64,000 nucleotides of DNA from Liquidambar formosana (lineage: Eukaryota > Streptophyta > Magnoliopsida > Saxifragales > Altingiaceae), in assembly GCA_039720395.1 (NCBI GenBank), contig JBBPBK010000048.1, forward strand, positions 1,061,501 through 1,125,500, written 5' to 3'. Shown one piece after another: positions 24,603-35,092 of the stretch (positions are counted from its first letter, which is position 1; the number at the start of each line of letters is the position of its first letter). A program made the translations under genes and the position numbers. A model generated the notes under the pieces. The model had not been told where the DNA came from. It did not search any database and saw only the letters and a list, made by a program, of their open reading frames with translations.

Positions 24603-25554
24603 AAATAAAACGAAATTCAATTAATAAAAAAAAAAAAAAAAAAGAGTGTGGGGGTGACTCGTATATAGCTTTGTATAACTTTTTATCTATTATTCTCACT
24701 TCTCTTGTTTTGTTCTATTCATACCTATTTTTTATTGCTCCCATAGAATCCCATGCTTTATAATGACGAAAATCTATTTTATTGATATAAGATGGATAGA
24801 AAAAAGATCAAGTGAATAGATGAAGAAATTGGATCTAGAAATATAAAATTCTGACATTACCTTCAATCGGGTGGTTTTCGTTGGAACTCTACTAACAAAT
24901 AATAAGCAAGGGATCAAGCTTACTTACTAGACTTATATTGATTGAATAACCCCAAGATTTTTTCCTCTTTATTTATTTTATTTTTTCATCTACACTTTTT
25001 TTTGTATCTATGTGGATTATCTATGTAGTGCCAATCCAACACAAGTCCTTATTTTTCTTTTTTTTTTTTATTTAAATTGAATTGATTTCTATTTTCTCTG
25101 TTGTATTCTTTTCTCAACACTTATATTGACAACAGTATATCGAACAAATATAATTTGATCGTGTATAAATAGATCTATTTATACACGTCCCATAGGTTTG
25201 GTTTTTTACTTTGACTTCATTCAAATGATGGATTCGTTGTAATATAAGAAATCTTTTTTGATTGAAAAAAAAAGGATAACAATAACATCAATAACATAAG
25301 GGGTGGTTTATAAATTTAAATTTTGACATTTATCTATATTTTTATCTGAGAATTTCTTGTATTTTCATCTGATCTCTTCATTTTTATGTCCAGTTCAGAA
25401 TCGATTAGAATTTTTTTTCTTCTTAGTTATTTTTCTTCCTAGTTATTTTATTTCTTGTTAGTTCAATGTTTTGATTGCGTCGTGCAATCCAATCTCTTTA
25501 TTTATTTTGATTGCGACTGTATCTATACACCCCGATTATTTTTAATTTTTATTC

Positions 25555-25591
25555 GGGTTGCTAACTCAACGGTAGAGTACTCGGCTTTTAA
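25555..25591 (+). pseudogene. trnK-UUU: plastid-derived trnK-UUU 5' exon
   Basis: The 37-nt segment GGGTTGCTAACTCAACGGTA to CGGCTTTTAA is the 5' half of plastid lysine tRNA up to the anticodon. It is followed by the group II intron start GTGCGGCTAGG. The 3' exon is missing because the NUPT ends inside matK, so no tRNA can form. Confidence 0.92.
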
Positions 25592-26310
25592 GTGCGGCTA
25601 GGATTTTTTACACATTTTGATGAAGAAACGGATTCGTCCATACCATCGGTATGGTTTGTAAGACCACGACTGATCCTGAAAGGGAATGAATGGAAAAAAT
25701 AGCATGTCGTATCAATGGAGAATTCTGAGAATATGTCATTCTTACCGGATCGGTACAAAGTCTTGTTTGAATTTTTAGAGTGGAGTAAAATGAATTCAAA
25801 GTTGGGTCGAGTGAATAAATGGATAGAGCCCTATGGCTCCAATTTCCAATTATAGGGAAACAAAAAGTGACGGGCTTCTGTTCTTAATTTGAATGATTAC
25901 CCGATCTAATTAGACGTTAAAAATAGATTAGTGCCCGATGCGGGAAAGGCTTCTCCCATGAGTGGATTATCCATTTTTTTAATGAATCCTAACTATTAGC
26001 TATTCTCCATTATGGAGTGGAGATGAATGTGTAGAAGAAACAGTATATTGATAAAGATCATTTTTTTTTTCCAAAATCAAAAGAGCGATTGGGTTGAAAA
26101 AATAAAGGATTTCTAACAATCTTGTTATCCTATAACGAACATAAACCTATTAGATGGAAAAAGAGAGGATAGAGAGTCCGTTGATGAGTTTACCTAATCT
26201 CCGAGGTATCTATTATTTTCTTACTATAATACCTTGTTTTGACTGTATCGCACTATGTATCATTGGATAACCCAAGAAATCCCCTATCTTTGGTTCAAAT
26301 CTAATTTCAA

Positions 26311-26905
26311 ATGGAGGAATCTCAAGGATATTTAGAACTAGATAAATCTCGGCAACATGACTTCCTATATCCACTTATCTTTCAGGAGTATATTTATGTA
26401 CTTGCTCATGATCATGGTTTAAATAGATCGATTTTGTTGGAAAATGTGGGTTCTGACAATAAATTCAGTTCATTAATTGTGAAACGTTTAATTACTCGAA
26501 TGTATCAATAGAATCATTTGATTATTTCCGTTGATGATTCTAACCAAAATCAATTTTTGGGGCACAACAAGGATTTGTATTCTTAAATGATATCAAGGGG
26601 ATTTGTAGTCATTGTGGAAATTCCATTTCCCCTACGATTAGTATCTTCCCTAGAGAGGAAAGAAATAGTAAAATCACATAATTTACGATCAATTCATTCA
26701 GTATTTCCTTTTTTAGAGGACTAGGTTTTTACATTTAAATTATGTGTCAAATATACTAATACCCCACCCTATCCATCTAGAAATAGTTGGTTCAAACCCT
26801 TCGATACTGGGTGAAAGATGCTTCTTCTTTGCATTTATTACGATTCTTTATCTACGAGTATCGTAATTGGAATAGTTTATTAATCCAAAGAAATCCATTT
26901 TCCTT
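26311..26905 (+). pseudogene. matK: plastid-derived matK, 5' part only, with stops
   Basis: Intron maturase K fragment inside the trnK intron. The first 66 codons are open and typical ([42 protein letters not shown]), then TAG at 26509 where the family has a glutamine codon. Further stops (TAA near 26584, TAG near 26722, TGA near 26811) and likely indels follow. About 200 of roughly 500 codons are present; it is truncated where Copia-related sequence begins. Confidence 0.92.
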
Positions 26906-27058
26906 TTAGGATAGGGGTGCAGGTTAAAAGGGTACAGCTTTAAGAAAAGTATATTAATTCTTTTGTAATGTGTACATGTATTTATAGGAAGGAATGAAAT
27001 AAAGAAAGTCAAAAGCTATTTTTGGTGGTGTTTCACTTTAGCCCGTGGTGTTTCACTT

Positions 27059-28220
27059 ATGGTCTCAAGCAAACCCCGCGAGCTTGGTTTCATGAGCTCA
27101 ACTCTTTCCTGCTCTCTTATGGATTCACTAGCTCTAAGTCAGATACCTCTCTGTTTATTTATAATTGCAATAATAAACTGATCTACTTCCTAGTCTATGT
27201 TGATGATCTTATTGTTACAAGAAATGATGCCCAGTTTGTTTCTATCTTCATTGGTGCCCTCTTCCATAGGTTCTCAGTCAAGGATTTAGGGCCACTCCAT
27301 TATTTTCTTGGGGTTGAAGTCATTTCCACTCTAACCTGGCCTCTTTCTCTCTCAACATAAATATATCCAAGATCTTCTTGATCGCTCCCACATGAGCAAT
27401 ACAAAGAAGTCAGTACACCCTTACCCACCACAGGTTTTCTTGTCCTGTATGATGGCTCTCCTCCCACTAATGCCACTGACTATCGGAGTATCATTGGTGC
27501 ACTTCAATACCTCACTCTCATGCGCCCAGACATTGCCTTTGCGGTCAACAAGCTCTCACAATTTATGCACTGTCCCTCTCAGTTGCATTGGACAGCAAGT
27601 CGTAAATGACCTATATTAACGACTTGCAAACATGCAAGTCATTAATTTCAAGTCGTAAAAAGCCTATTTTGTTGTAGTGAACGGCTTCTTTGCTATCTCA
27701 AGGGTACTATTTTTCATGGGTTGTTTCTCAAGTGTCACATGACTCCCTTTTTACATACGTACTCCGATGCCAATATGACTAGAAATCCTAATGATCGAAC
27801 CTCCACTACTGCTTATGTTGTCTATCTTAGTAGTAATCTAATCTTATGGAGTTCTGCAAGCAAGGTTCTGTTGCCCATTCCTCCACCGAAGCTGAGTATA
27901 GAACTATTGCAACTACGACTGCTGAATTATCTTGGGTACAATCACTACTTCATGAGTTGGGTGTTTCCCTCACCAAACCTCCTGTTATATATTGTGATAA
28001 TGTTGGGGCTACTTATGTGTGTGCCAACCCAGTTTTTCACTCTCGCATGAAGCACATTGCTATTGATTTTCACTTTGTCTGCGATAAAGTCTCTAAGGGA
28101 TTACTTCATGTCTCTCATGTTGCCACTAACGATCAACTTGTTGATGCTCTTACCAAACCACTGTCCCGACAACGTCTCTCTCTTTTTCGATCCAAGATTG
28201 GTGTCTCCAATGGGAGCACC
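27059..28220 (+). pseudogene. Copia pol fragment (reverse transcriptase and RNase H)
   Basis: The first frame shows [11 protein letters not shown], the RT active-site motif [10 protein letters not shown] and [11 protein letters not shown], then breaks near 27340. Later frames give the conserved region LMRPDIAFAVNKLSQFMH and the RNase H part (HSSTEAEYRTIA, YCDNVGATYV, HSRMKHIAIDFHFV, DALTKPLS). At least two frameshifts and an inserted CACTA fragment disrupt it. Integrase and the upstream pol part are absent. Confidence 0.9.
27598..27679 (-). mobile_element. CACTA-type transposon end inserted in Copia pol
   Basis: On the minus strand the segment begins CACTACAACAAAATAGGC, the terminal signature of En/Spm (CACTA) elements, followed by GTCGT-type subterminal repeats. 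It splits the Copia frame between GQ/TAS and RLLCYLKG. Only one end is present (82 bp), so it is a truncated or very small derivative; the target duplication is not clear. Confidence 0.65.
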
Positions 28221-28425
28221 ACCTTGCGGGGGTGTGAAAGTGATCAGACAAGTATCGATCCCACATATCAAGGCAAAGGAAATTAGTCGAGGTTCACATG
28301 CAAAGTGAATCTCGACTAATTTCCTTTGCCTTGATATGTGGGATACTTGTCTGATCACTTTCACGCCCCCACAAGATGGTGCTCCCATTGGAGACACCAA
28401 TCTTGGATCGAAAAAGAGAGAGATG
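28190..28425. repeat. inverted repeat joining the two Copia halves
   Basis: GATCCAAGATTGGTGTCTCC on the left arm (28190 on) pairs with GGAGACACCAATCTTGGATC on the right arm (28392 on). The centre is near 28305. Each arm holds the end of pol, a polypurine-like tract and the first about 80 bp of an LTR (TGTGAAAGTGATCAGACAAG). Confidence 0.92.
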
Positions 28426-29317
28426 TTGCTGATCACAGAGTTGGCAAAAGCCTCTGTAGCCTTGTCCTGGAAAGGATCCATTCCGACGGCATTGATTGGA
28501 ATTAAACCCTTGATTTGAACGGTTCTGAGAGAATTGAGGGCGGCCTTGATAACCACCGCGTGTGGGATTAGAACGCCGATTAGAATGAGTGGAATTATCA
28601 CCACGATGAGTGATGTTGGCAGTCATGACCATGGGTTCAATTTGGGTAACCACCCTTTCTAGAAAAGCTTCATAATCAATAAGCTTGTCATGGAGTTCTT
28701 CAAAGGAGATGGATGTTTCACGAGTACGAATACTCGCTGCAATTTCCTTGAACTCAGTGCCAATGCCATTAAGGATGTGAATAACAAGGTCGTTGTCGGT
28801 AATAGGTGCATCAATAAGAGCAAGCTCATCAGAAATGGTCTTGATGGTTTGCAAATATTCAGCAACAGGTGTGGAATCGCGAGATTTGGTGAGGCGTTCC
28901 TTGAGGCTCATCACTCGAGAGAGAGAGCGGTTTGCATAGAGCTTGTTAAGTTTGTTCCAGGCTTGCTGCGAGGTTTTGGCAGAAGCAATGAGAGTTGTGA
29001 CACAGTGCGAGATAGAGGCGAGGATAGCATGCAACAAGAGTTGATCTTGGCGCATCCAAAAGGTATAAGAGGCAGAGTTGTGGGGAATCCCAGGCTTTTG
29101 GTGGGCATGATTGTGAGCCATCCATGTAGCCCATTAGATCATACCCGAAAAGAAGAGCATTGAACTGTGCACGCCAGGAAGGGTAGTTCATAGACGTGAG
29201 CTTGAGAGGAAGCTGAGCTGCGGCATTGATAGAAATCAATGCTTTGGTTGAGTCTACAGAAGCGGTATTGGAGTCAACAAGGGGTGTCTCAGAGCTGGTA
29301 GCTGTGCTTTCTGCCAT
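28330..29317 (-). pseudogene. Copia gag polyprotein, frameshifted and fused to the pol end
   Basis: The gag domain of Copia elements (nucleocapsid precursor). It starts MAESTATSSETPL at 29317 and shows LTSMNYPSWRAQFNALLFGY, then a frameshift near 29118, then LASISHCVTTLIASAKTSQQ, the region before the zinc knuckle with RG/SN-rich NRRSNPTRGGYQG, and CQLC. The frame then runs directly into SLFRSKIGVSNGST, the last codons of pol, so nearly all pol is deleted in this half. Confidence 0.88.
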
Positions 29318-29368
29318 TGAGAAAAGGAAAAACAAACCAAGACTGTGCTTTGCTCGTTTGAGCGTGAG

Positions 29369-29380
29369 GCTCTGATACCA
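29369..29380 (-). other. Copia primer-binding site
   Basis: TGGTATCAGAGC on the minus strand is complementary to the 3' end of initiator tRNA-Met, the usual Copia primer. It lies directly inside the LTR end at about 29382 and 52 bp upstream of the gag start. Confidence 0.9.
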
Positions 29381-29600
29381 TAAAAGGTAACAGCTTTAAG
29401 AAAAGTAAATTAATTCTTTTGTAATGTGTACATGTATTTGTAGGAAGGAATTGAAATAAAGAAAGTCAAAAGCTGTTTTTGGTGGTTCTTCACTTTAGCC
29501 AGTGGTGTTTCACTTTAGCTATCCGGCCTTGATATCTGGGATTCACTTTGCATGTGAACCTTGACTAAGTTCTGGTTCTTATAAATTATCAGAAAATTAA

Positions 29601-30440
29601 ACCATAAAATAGATGGAGGAGAGCTTAATGGATAACAAGCCGGCCTCCTTGTTGGCTTTGAATATGAAGGTCGAGGATTCGAGATATGGTAGCGAGAGAG
29701 GACGGCTTCATGGATTTGTTCAATCATACATACATGAAATCAGTGAATCTTAGAGAAGAAAAAAACCCAAAAAAAAACAAAAAAAACAAAAAAAAAAACA
29801 AAAAAGAAAGAGAAAGTAACTCATCTTGTAAATCTGGTAGCGCTTTTTGAAAACATATAAAAAGATGCGAAAAGTTTTAAAAGTAAAAAACACTATTTGG
29901 TTTAAGGAACTAAAGATGACTTCTAGAAAGTAAAAAGCAAAATATTTTATTTTAAGCAAAAGCAATGAAAATTTGCTTTTAAAAGTCATTTTTATCTTTC
30001 AGATCGATGATATTGACCTTAACTCGAAAAATTCAAGATCGAGAGAGGTTGTGCATGTCTTAAGTTTTCGTTTGGGCAACGATGATTCAGTAGAGTTTCC
30101 CATTACATTCTAAAAGATCACCGGCGAAATCAATTTTACTAAACGCGCTTTTACTTTTGTTACTTGTACTTAGAAGTAAAAAACAAGAATGTAAAAAATG
30201 ACTTTCCCAACTTCAAAAAAGATCTTTTAAAACGTGCAACCAAACGGTGCCAGAATTATTTGTCTACAACTCATTCTTTCATTCTTGGTTGTTGCCTCAA
30301 GCAAACCTCTCTTACATGAACACCCCTTCAAAAAAAAGGTCGAGGGCTCGTACAATTTTGTTTTGGCGACTCAGGGCATTTTTTACAATTTTTGCTGTCC
30401 TGCCAAAGCTTGCACGAACAAGGCATAACCCAGAAAACCT
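29601..30440. other. intergenic, AT-rich, possible hAT-like MITE
   Basis: No gene. A-rich run at 29758-29805. ACACTATTTGGTTTAAGG near 29890 and, in reverse, GGCACCGTTTGGTTGC near 30250 look like degenerate inverted ends of an hAT-type MITE of about 360 bp, not demonstrated. Confidence 0.35.
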
Positions 30441-30662
30441 CAAAACCTTCGCAAGAATTGAGACCATATTTTGTTTAAAGAACAGGCAGTGAATCAGAAG
30501 ATTGTCTGTGGATTCTGAATATTCTTTACATTCATCAACAATCTGTTGACATCCTTAGTGATCTAACCAATTGAATACATTTACGTGACCTGTGTTCTAT
30601 TACTAACCCATCAACAAGCCCCTATAAGAGCAGCAGAGCCCTCATTGGCTATTTGTTTGCAA
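30441..30662 (-). pseudogene. remnant of a PUP gene 3' end (module D)
   Basis: On the minus strand 30662-30611 reads ANEGSAALIGAC then TGA, matching the C-terminus of the intact PUPs (ADEDSAALIEVC, stop). The 3' flank to about 30440 also matches PUP 3' flank (CAGTGAATCAGAAGAT, GTGGATTCTGAAT). The rest of the gene is missing; U2 copy D lies just beyond. Confidence 0.75.
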
Positions 30663-30886
30663 GCATTTTTTTTTTTTCAATGGATTCAATCTCTGGGTTT
30701 TTGTAATTGCCATGACAGTCTTCCAAGTATGTAATCCCAGATGAAGATTCTGAGATTTTCCTCTGCTTGCTCTTTTTGCAGCCAATAGAGCACAAAGGAT
30801 AAAAAGAGAGTGAAAATATGAGAACTCCAGTAACCCAGCAGAGAAGAGCGCTGTGCCCGCGCAAGTGGGGACTTAAAAAGAAGTCT

Positions 30887-30940
30887 AGTCCCACATGGGT
30901 TGGATGAGAAAGTAAACCAAGCGAGGGGTTATCATAAAAG
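30887..30940 (+). promoter_or_regulatory. U2 snRNA promoter D (USE + TATA)
   Basis: USE AGTCCCACATGGG at 30887-30899 and TATA ATCATAAAAG at 30931-30940, about 30 bp before the RNA start. One USE base departs from the CATCG/CATTG form. Confidence 0.8.
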
Positions 30941-30964
30941 GGAGTTTGCGATGCATATCAAATC

Positions 30965-31163
30965 ATACCTTTCTCGGCCTTTTGGCTAAGATCAAGTGTA
31001 GTATCTGTTCTTATCAGTTTAATATCTGATACGCTAGCCATTGGCTGGCATGATATTAAATTAATTTTTTTCAGGGGGAAGGGCCCATCACAATAGCTTG
31101 CTATTGGGGTCTTTGAGCGTTGCCCTTGTGTTGCACTATTGCATGGGCTTGGCGCACCCTTCC
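30965..31163 (+). ncRNA. U2: U2 spliceosomal snRNA, copy D
   Basis: Full-length, 199 nt, with intact 5' end, GTAGTA branch-point segment and Sm site in AATTTTTTTCAGG, slightly extended. It ends GGCGCACCCTTCC with one C-to-T change. Stem-loop II has the GCTAGCCATTGGCTGGC subtype shared with copy B. Probably functional or only recently altered. Confidence 0.9.
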
Positions 31164-32576
31164 AAATTTAGTCTCAAGTTTTGCTTCCACTCTCTATGCT
31201 CTTGATGCTTTTGGATGTGCTCTTCAAAATAAACCATAGTGGTGTAGGTTTGGGTGGCATAGCCTGGCCGCGTGGATGCTAGTCTCTGATTCTTAAAAGT
31301 ACTAGAAAATTAAAAAGAGGTTCACATTCATTAATAATAGGATTAGAACATAATAAATAGAAGAGAGCTTATGCAAAACTAAGTTTTGATTCTTATAAAT
31401 AACTGGAAAATTAAAGAGTTTACACTAGATAAATAAACATAAAATTATAAAATAGAAGAGGACTCAAAGCTTTGTTGCAAACTGATCGTTATGAAAAAAG
31501 ATGGATTTCTTCAATCAATTATTTACAATGAAACTTACAAAAGCAAATTAAGCCTATACTAACGATTAGCCAAACCAAAGGTTTAGATACCGTTGCGGGC
31601 AAAAAGAAAAAGAAAAGGAAAATCGATAAAACTTTAATATGAAATACATGAGGAGAGGTTGGTTTTTTGGCAAGAGTTAAGAATAGCAACTAACATCTAA
31701 TTACTTTTACAAGGACTCGAAACGAGGACTTCCCCCTTTAAGAGGGCAAGAGGTGCTGTTGGGCCAATAACCATAGGCAAGGAGGAGAGGTTGATTACGT
31801 ATATCCTTTTTCCCAAGTTAGCTCTATAATAAAGAGTTATATTCCCTATTAGATCCACGGCACTTGGGTCTAGAACTTGTATTTGTTTAAAGTACTTAGG
31901 TTTGTGCTTCACTCTTGGTCGGAACACGTCCTATCATGGGAAATATAGTTTAATGGACAAAAAGCGCAGCAAGCCCAGCATGTAAGGCACTCAAAATTAT
32001 TTGTTTGCAATTCATTCTGAGGCATTGCCAGGAATTCATTCCAGTGGAGGTCCCTATTAGTTAGTTGTAAACAGTATCTTAATTAGTTAAATAATATATA
32101 TCATCATCATCATCATCATCATCATTATTATTATTATTATTTTAGCTAACAGGAGTATACAACCTTTAGTTTGACTTATGTTTGGACCACAGGTAAAGGC
32201 ATTGCCCATTTCGTATTAATTAATGTTTAAGACAAATTTAATTAGTGACTGGCCTCAAGAGGGAGCGAGAAGTTGAACCTTTTGCTTCTTGAGGCATAAA
32301 GCCATTGAATTTGAGGACTACATGTTATATTTCTTTTCGGGTAAATGGAATGACTGAAGAATTGTATCCGCCATTAGCGAAAGAAAAAAAGGGAAGGAAT
32401 TGTATCCGCATTCGAACTCTAGCTTCTTGAAAAAAAAAACCAAATGTAGGGTTATAATTAGAAAGAATCTTTTAAAAATATATAATATGATTCGAGGGTC
32501 ACCCAGTATGGACAATAAGCCATTTTACTTTGATCATGTTGGATTTCAAGTGATTTCCATCAGCCAAACTTGTGCA
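31164..32576. other. spacer after U2 copy D
   Basis: No gene. The first third repeats sequence that follows copy B (GGTGTAGGTTTGGGTGG). A (TCA)n/(TTA)n simple repeat is at 32101-32143. Confidence 0.5.
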
Positions 32577-32585
32577 AAATTTTTT

Positions 32586-33767
32586 GGGGAAATTAGCCAA
32601 CAGTACACTTTTGGCATAAACTTACAGCCAAGAGTCCACACTTGTTTCTATTGCAGCTTCAAGTCCACACCCCCAACAAAACGACCACGTTCAAAGTAGT
32701 ATTTGGGGATCATCTTCACACGATTTCCTATTATGCCCTTTTTCAACAGATATGGTGAGCAAATATATAGGATCTTCATACGATTTCCTGTTATGCCAGT
32801 TGTTCATCAGATATGGTAAGTGAATATAGAGATTCTTCTCATGGTCATTGGATTCCCTCCCTCATTACAGATCTGTGTAACTACTCACCCCCCCCCCCCC
32901 CAACCTACCCGCTGTTCAATCCTGTAACAAATCTATTTAGTTACATGAAACCCCATTCAATTCACATTCCATTCAAAACCACAAGCTCCATTAAATATAC
33001 TTAGTTACATGAATATTTCACATTATAACAAGTACAAACATTTTGACAAACATGTAACAAACATAATTCTCTTTTTGAAATCACATTCCATACATACCAA
33101 CATCCCAGGGGTACAAATATGGAAGAAACACATGCAATTAGTTACACGAACTTCCTTTGTTACAGCCAACATAAAACTAATTGCATGTAACTAAATTCCA
33201 AAAGCCCTAATAATCAGAGATTTAATTTCTTAAGCCACACTTTTGATGTCTAAATCCCCATTTTCGATTAAGCCTAAATCAAACCCATGATCCATTACAT
33301 CAATGAAAGTAAAAAACCCCTACCTTTAGTTACACGGACAAGATATTTGTTGCCCTTTCAAAACAAATCAAACAAAATCATGAATCCACGAACACAACCA
33401 GAAGATAAAGGTGAAGTCTTACGCTTTTGGGCCATCGATTCTTGTTTCTTTCATGAGACGAAACCCTTTTGATATAATGCTCAAACAGCTGCATGACCTA
33501 GCTACTTGAACCTTCCCTGTTTTCCTCTCCGTCAGAATTGCAAAATCACTGGTGAAGGAATGAAGATTTTGTGGGAGGATCTCGTGCGTAATGTCGTTCC
33601 CTGTGTTTTATGGGAATGAGCTGTTGGAGATTTTTGGGCGATATGTGTTATATTGCAGGGGCTTTTTGGTCATCCTCTGTTATAGTGTACCTACGGCTGG
33701 ATATCTTGTAATAAAGGGACCTGTTGCTGCACAAGTCCACCTATTTGGACTTGAGGCCAAACGCCCC
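32586..33767. mobile_element. possible non-autonomous MULE-type element, 1182 bp
   Basis: Left end GGGGAAATTAGCCAACAGTA, right end in reverse GGGGCGTTTGGCCTCAAGTC, about half of the positions alike, with a further shared GTCCAC/ACTTG block inside. AAATTTTTT is repeated at 32577-32585 and 33768-33776 (9 bp). The low complexity of that repeat leaves room for chance. Confidence 0.5.
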
Positions 33768-33894
33768 AAATTTTTTATACTAACTTCTATCCACACCAAT
33801 CTTTGTAGACAAATTGCAAATTCCTGAACATCTTGAAATACTGCAACATGAATCTACGACAGCCATGACCGTAAATGGTGGTTTAAGGAAGTTT

Positions 33895-34168
33895 AAGCCC
33901 CACATCATCTAGATGAAAAAGCGGGCTGCGTGGGGAATCATAATAAAAGGGAGCTTGTGAGAAAAGGCAAGGCATACTTTTTTTTGGCCTTCGAGGATCA
34001 AGTGTAATATATGTTATTATCAGTTTAATATCTGATATGTGTGCCACTGGCTGCGATGATATTAAATCAATTTTTCTAAGGTGAGGGTCCATCACAATAG
34101 CTTGCTATTGGGGTCCTCGAGCGTTGGCCTCGCGTTTGCACTACTGCATGGGCCTGGCGCTCCCCTTC
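33895..34168 (+). pseudogene. U2: U2 snRNA variant copy E (altered 5' stem), with promoter
   Basis: USE is damaged (AAGCCCCACATCATC at 33895-33909, one extra C); TATA TAATAAAAGG at 33941-33950; the RNA would start at 33974. Its 5' part reads ATACTTTTTTTTTGGCCTTC and lacks the normal stem-loop I, as in copy C; GATCAAGTGTAATA has lost one G of GTAGTA, and the Sm site is AATTTTTCTAAG. Upstream 60 bp match copy C closely (CATGACCGTAAATGGT). Probable pseudogene. Confidence 0.75.
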
Positions 34169-34452
34169 AAATCTAGTCTTAAAGTTTTGCCTGCATGGCT
34201 GCATAGAAGAGAGAGAGGTGGGCTTAATTGATTTGTTCAATAAAATAAAATACATGGAAAAAAGAGGGTTGAAATTTGTTCAACCTGTTGTCTGCTAATG
34301 CTTGCACGAACAAGGCGCAACCCACGGGCAGTGAATCAGAAGATGGGCTGTGGATTCTGAATATACTTCACATTCATCTACAGCCTATCAACATCCTTAG
34401 TGATCTAACCAATTGAACCCATTTACATGACCTGTGTTCTATTACTAACCCA
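34169..34452. other. spacer with PUP 3'-flank sequence
   Basis: No gene. From about 34320 it matches PUP 3' flank (CAGTGAATCAGAAGATGG, GTGGATTCTGAATA) as in modules D and copy 2. Confidence 0.55.
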
Positions 34453-34504
34453 TCAACAAGCCCCTATAAGAGCAGCAGAGCCCTCATTGGCTATTTGTTA
34501 GCAA
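34453..34504 (-). pseudogene. remnant of a PUP gene 3' end (module F)
   Basis: Minus strand encodes ANEGSAALIGAC followed by TGA, identical in these codons to the remnant at 30611-30662. The remainder of the gene is absent and U2 copy F follows about 430 bp away. Confidence 0.75.
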
Positions 34505-34854
34505 GTAATTTTTTTCAGTGGATTCAATCTCCTGGTCCTTGTAATTGCCATGACAGGTCTTAATTCTATGTTGGGGTCCCTTATACTGCTAGATGCTGAG
34601 AAAACAGTAAAAAAAGGATAAAAGGAGAGATGCTGAGAAAACAGAGAAAAGAAAGAAAAAGAGAATAAGGAAACCTGAAACAACACAATTTCAAGTTTGC
34701 AATCCGAATGAAGATTCTGATATTTTCTCCTCCTTGCTCTCCTGGCAGCCAAATAGAGCACAAAAGGATAAAAAGAAGGGAAAATACGAGAAGAAATCCT
34801 GCAGAGAAGAGTCTTGCGCTGTCTACGCGCAAGCGGGGACTTAAAAAGAAGTCT

Positions 34855-35092
34855 ACTCCCACATCGGCTGGATGAGAAAGTGAACCCACCGGGGGCTTAT
34901 TATAAAAGGGACTTTGCAATGCACAGCAAATCATACCTTTCTCGGCTTTTTGGTTAAGATGAAGTGTAGTATTTGTTCTTATTAGTTAATATCTGATATG
35001 TGGGGCATCGCCTCACATGATATGGGGTTTTCAATTGTCGCCCTTGTCTTGCACTATTGCGTGGGTATGGCGCACCCCCTCCACATCTAGTC
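34855..35092 (+). pseudogene. U2: U2 snRNA copy F, internal deletion of the Sm site
   Basis: USE-like ACTCCCACATCGG at 34855-34867 and TATA TTATAAAAGGG near 34900-34910; RNA start at 34933 (ATACCTTTCTCGGC). Several base changes in the 5' part, and after CATGATAT (about 35023) the sequence jumps to GGGGTTTTCAATTGTCGCC. This removes the Sm site and most of stem-loop III. The 3' end is normal (GGCGCACCCCCTCC). Cannot assemble an Sm core. Confidence 0.85.

Larger units (their letters stand above)
22004..26905 (+). other. plastid-derived nuclear insertion (NUPT), about 4.9 kb
   Basis: The order trnQ-rps16 spacer, rps16, trnK 5' exon, matK 5' part is the order of the plastid large single-copy region on the rps16 coding strand. 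It ends in matK near 26905 and starts near 22004 without reaching trnQ. The plastid genome does not contain U2 or Copia sequence, so flanks identify it as nuclear. 22004-23482 is non-coding spacer by position; I did not recognise genes in it. Confidence 0.9.
26930..29600. mobile_element. rearranged Ty1/Copia retrotransposon remnant
   Basis: LTR-related sequence is at 26930-27058 and about 29385-29600 in the same orientation (shared CAGCTTTAAGAAAAGTA and ATGTGTACATGTATTT). Reading from the right on the minus strand: LTR end, primer-binding site, gag. Pol (RT and RNase H) is on the plus strand at 27059-28220. The two parts meet at an inverted repeat near 28300. This is not a standard element and cannot transpose on its own. 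Confidence 0.85.

Noticed and set aside
28690..29163. Plus-strand 157-aa frame
   Set aside because: Antisense of Copia gag.
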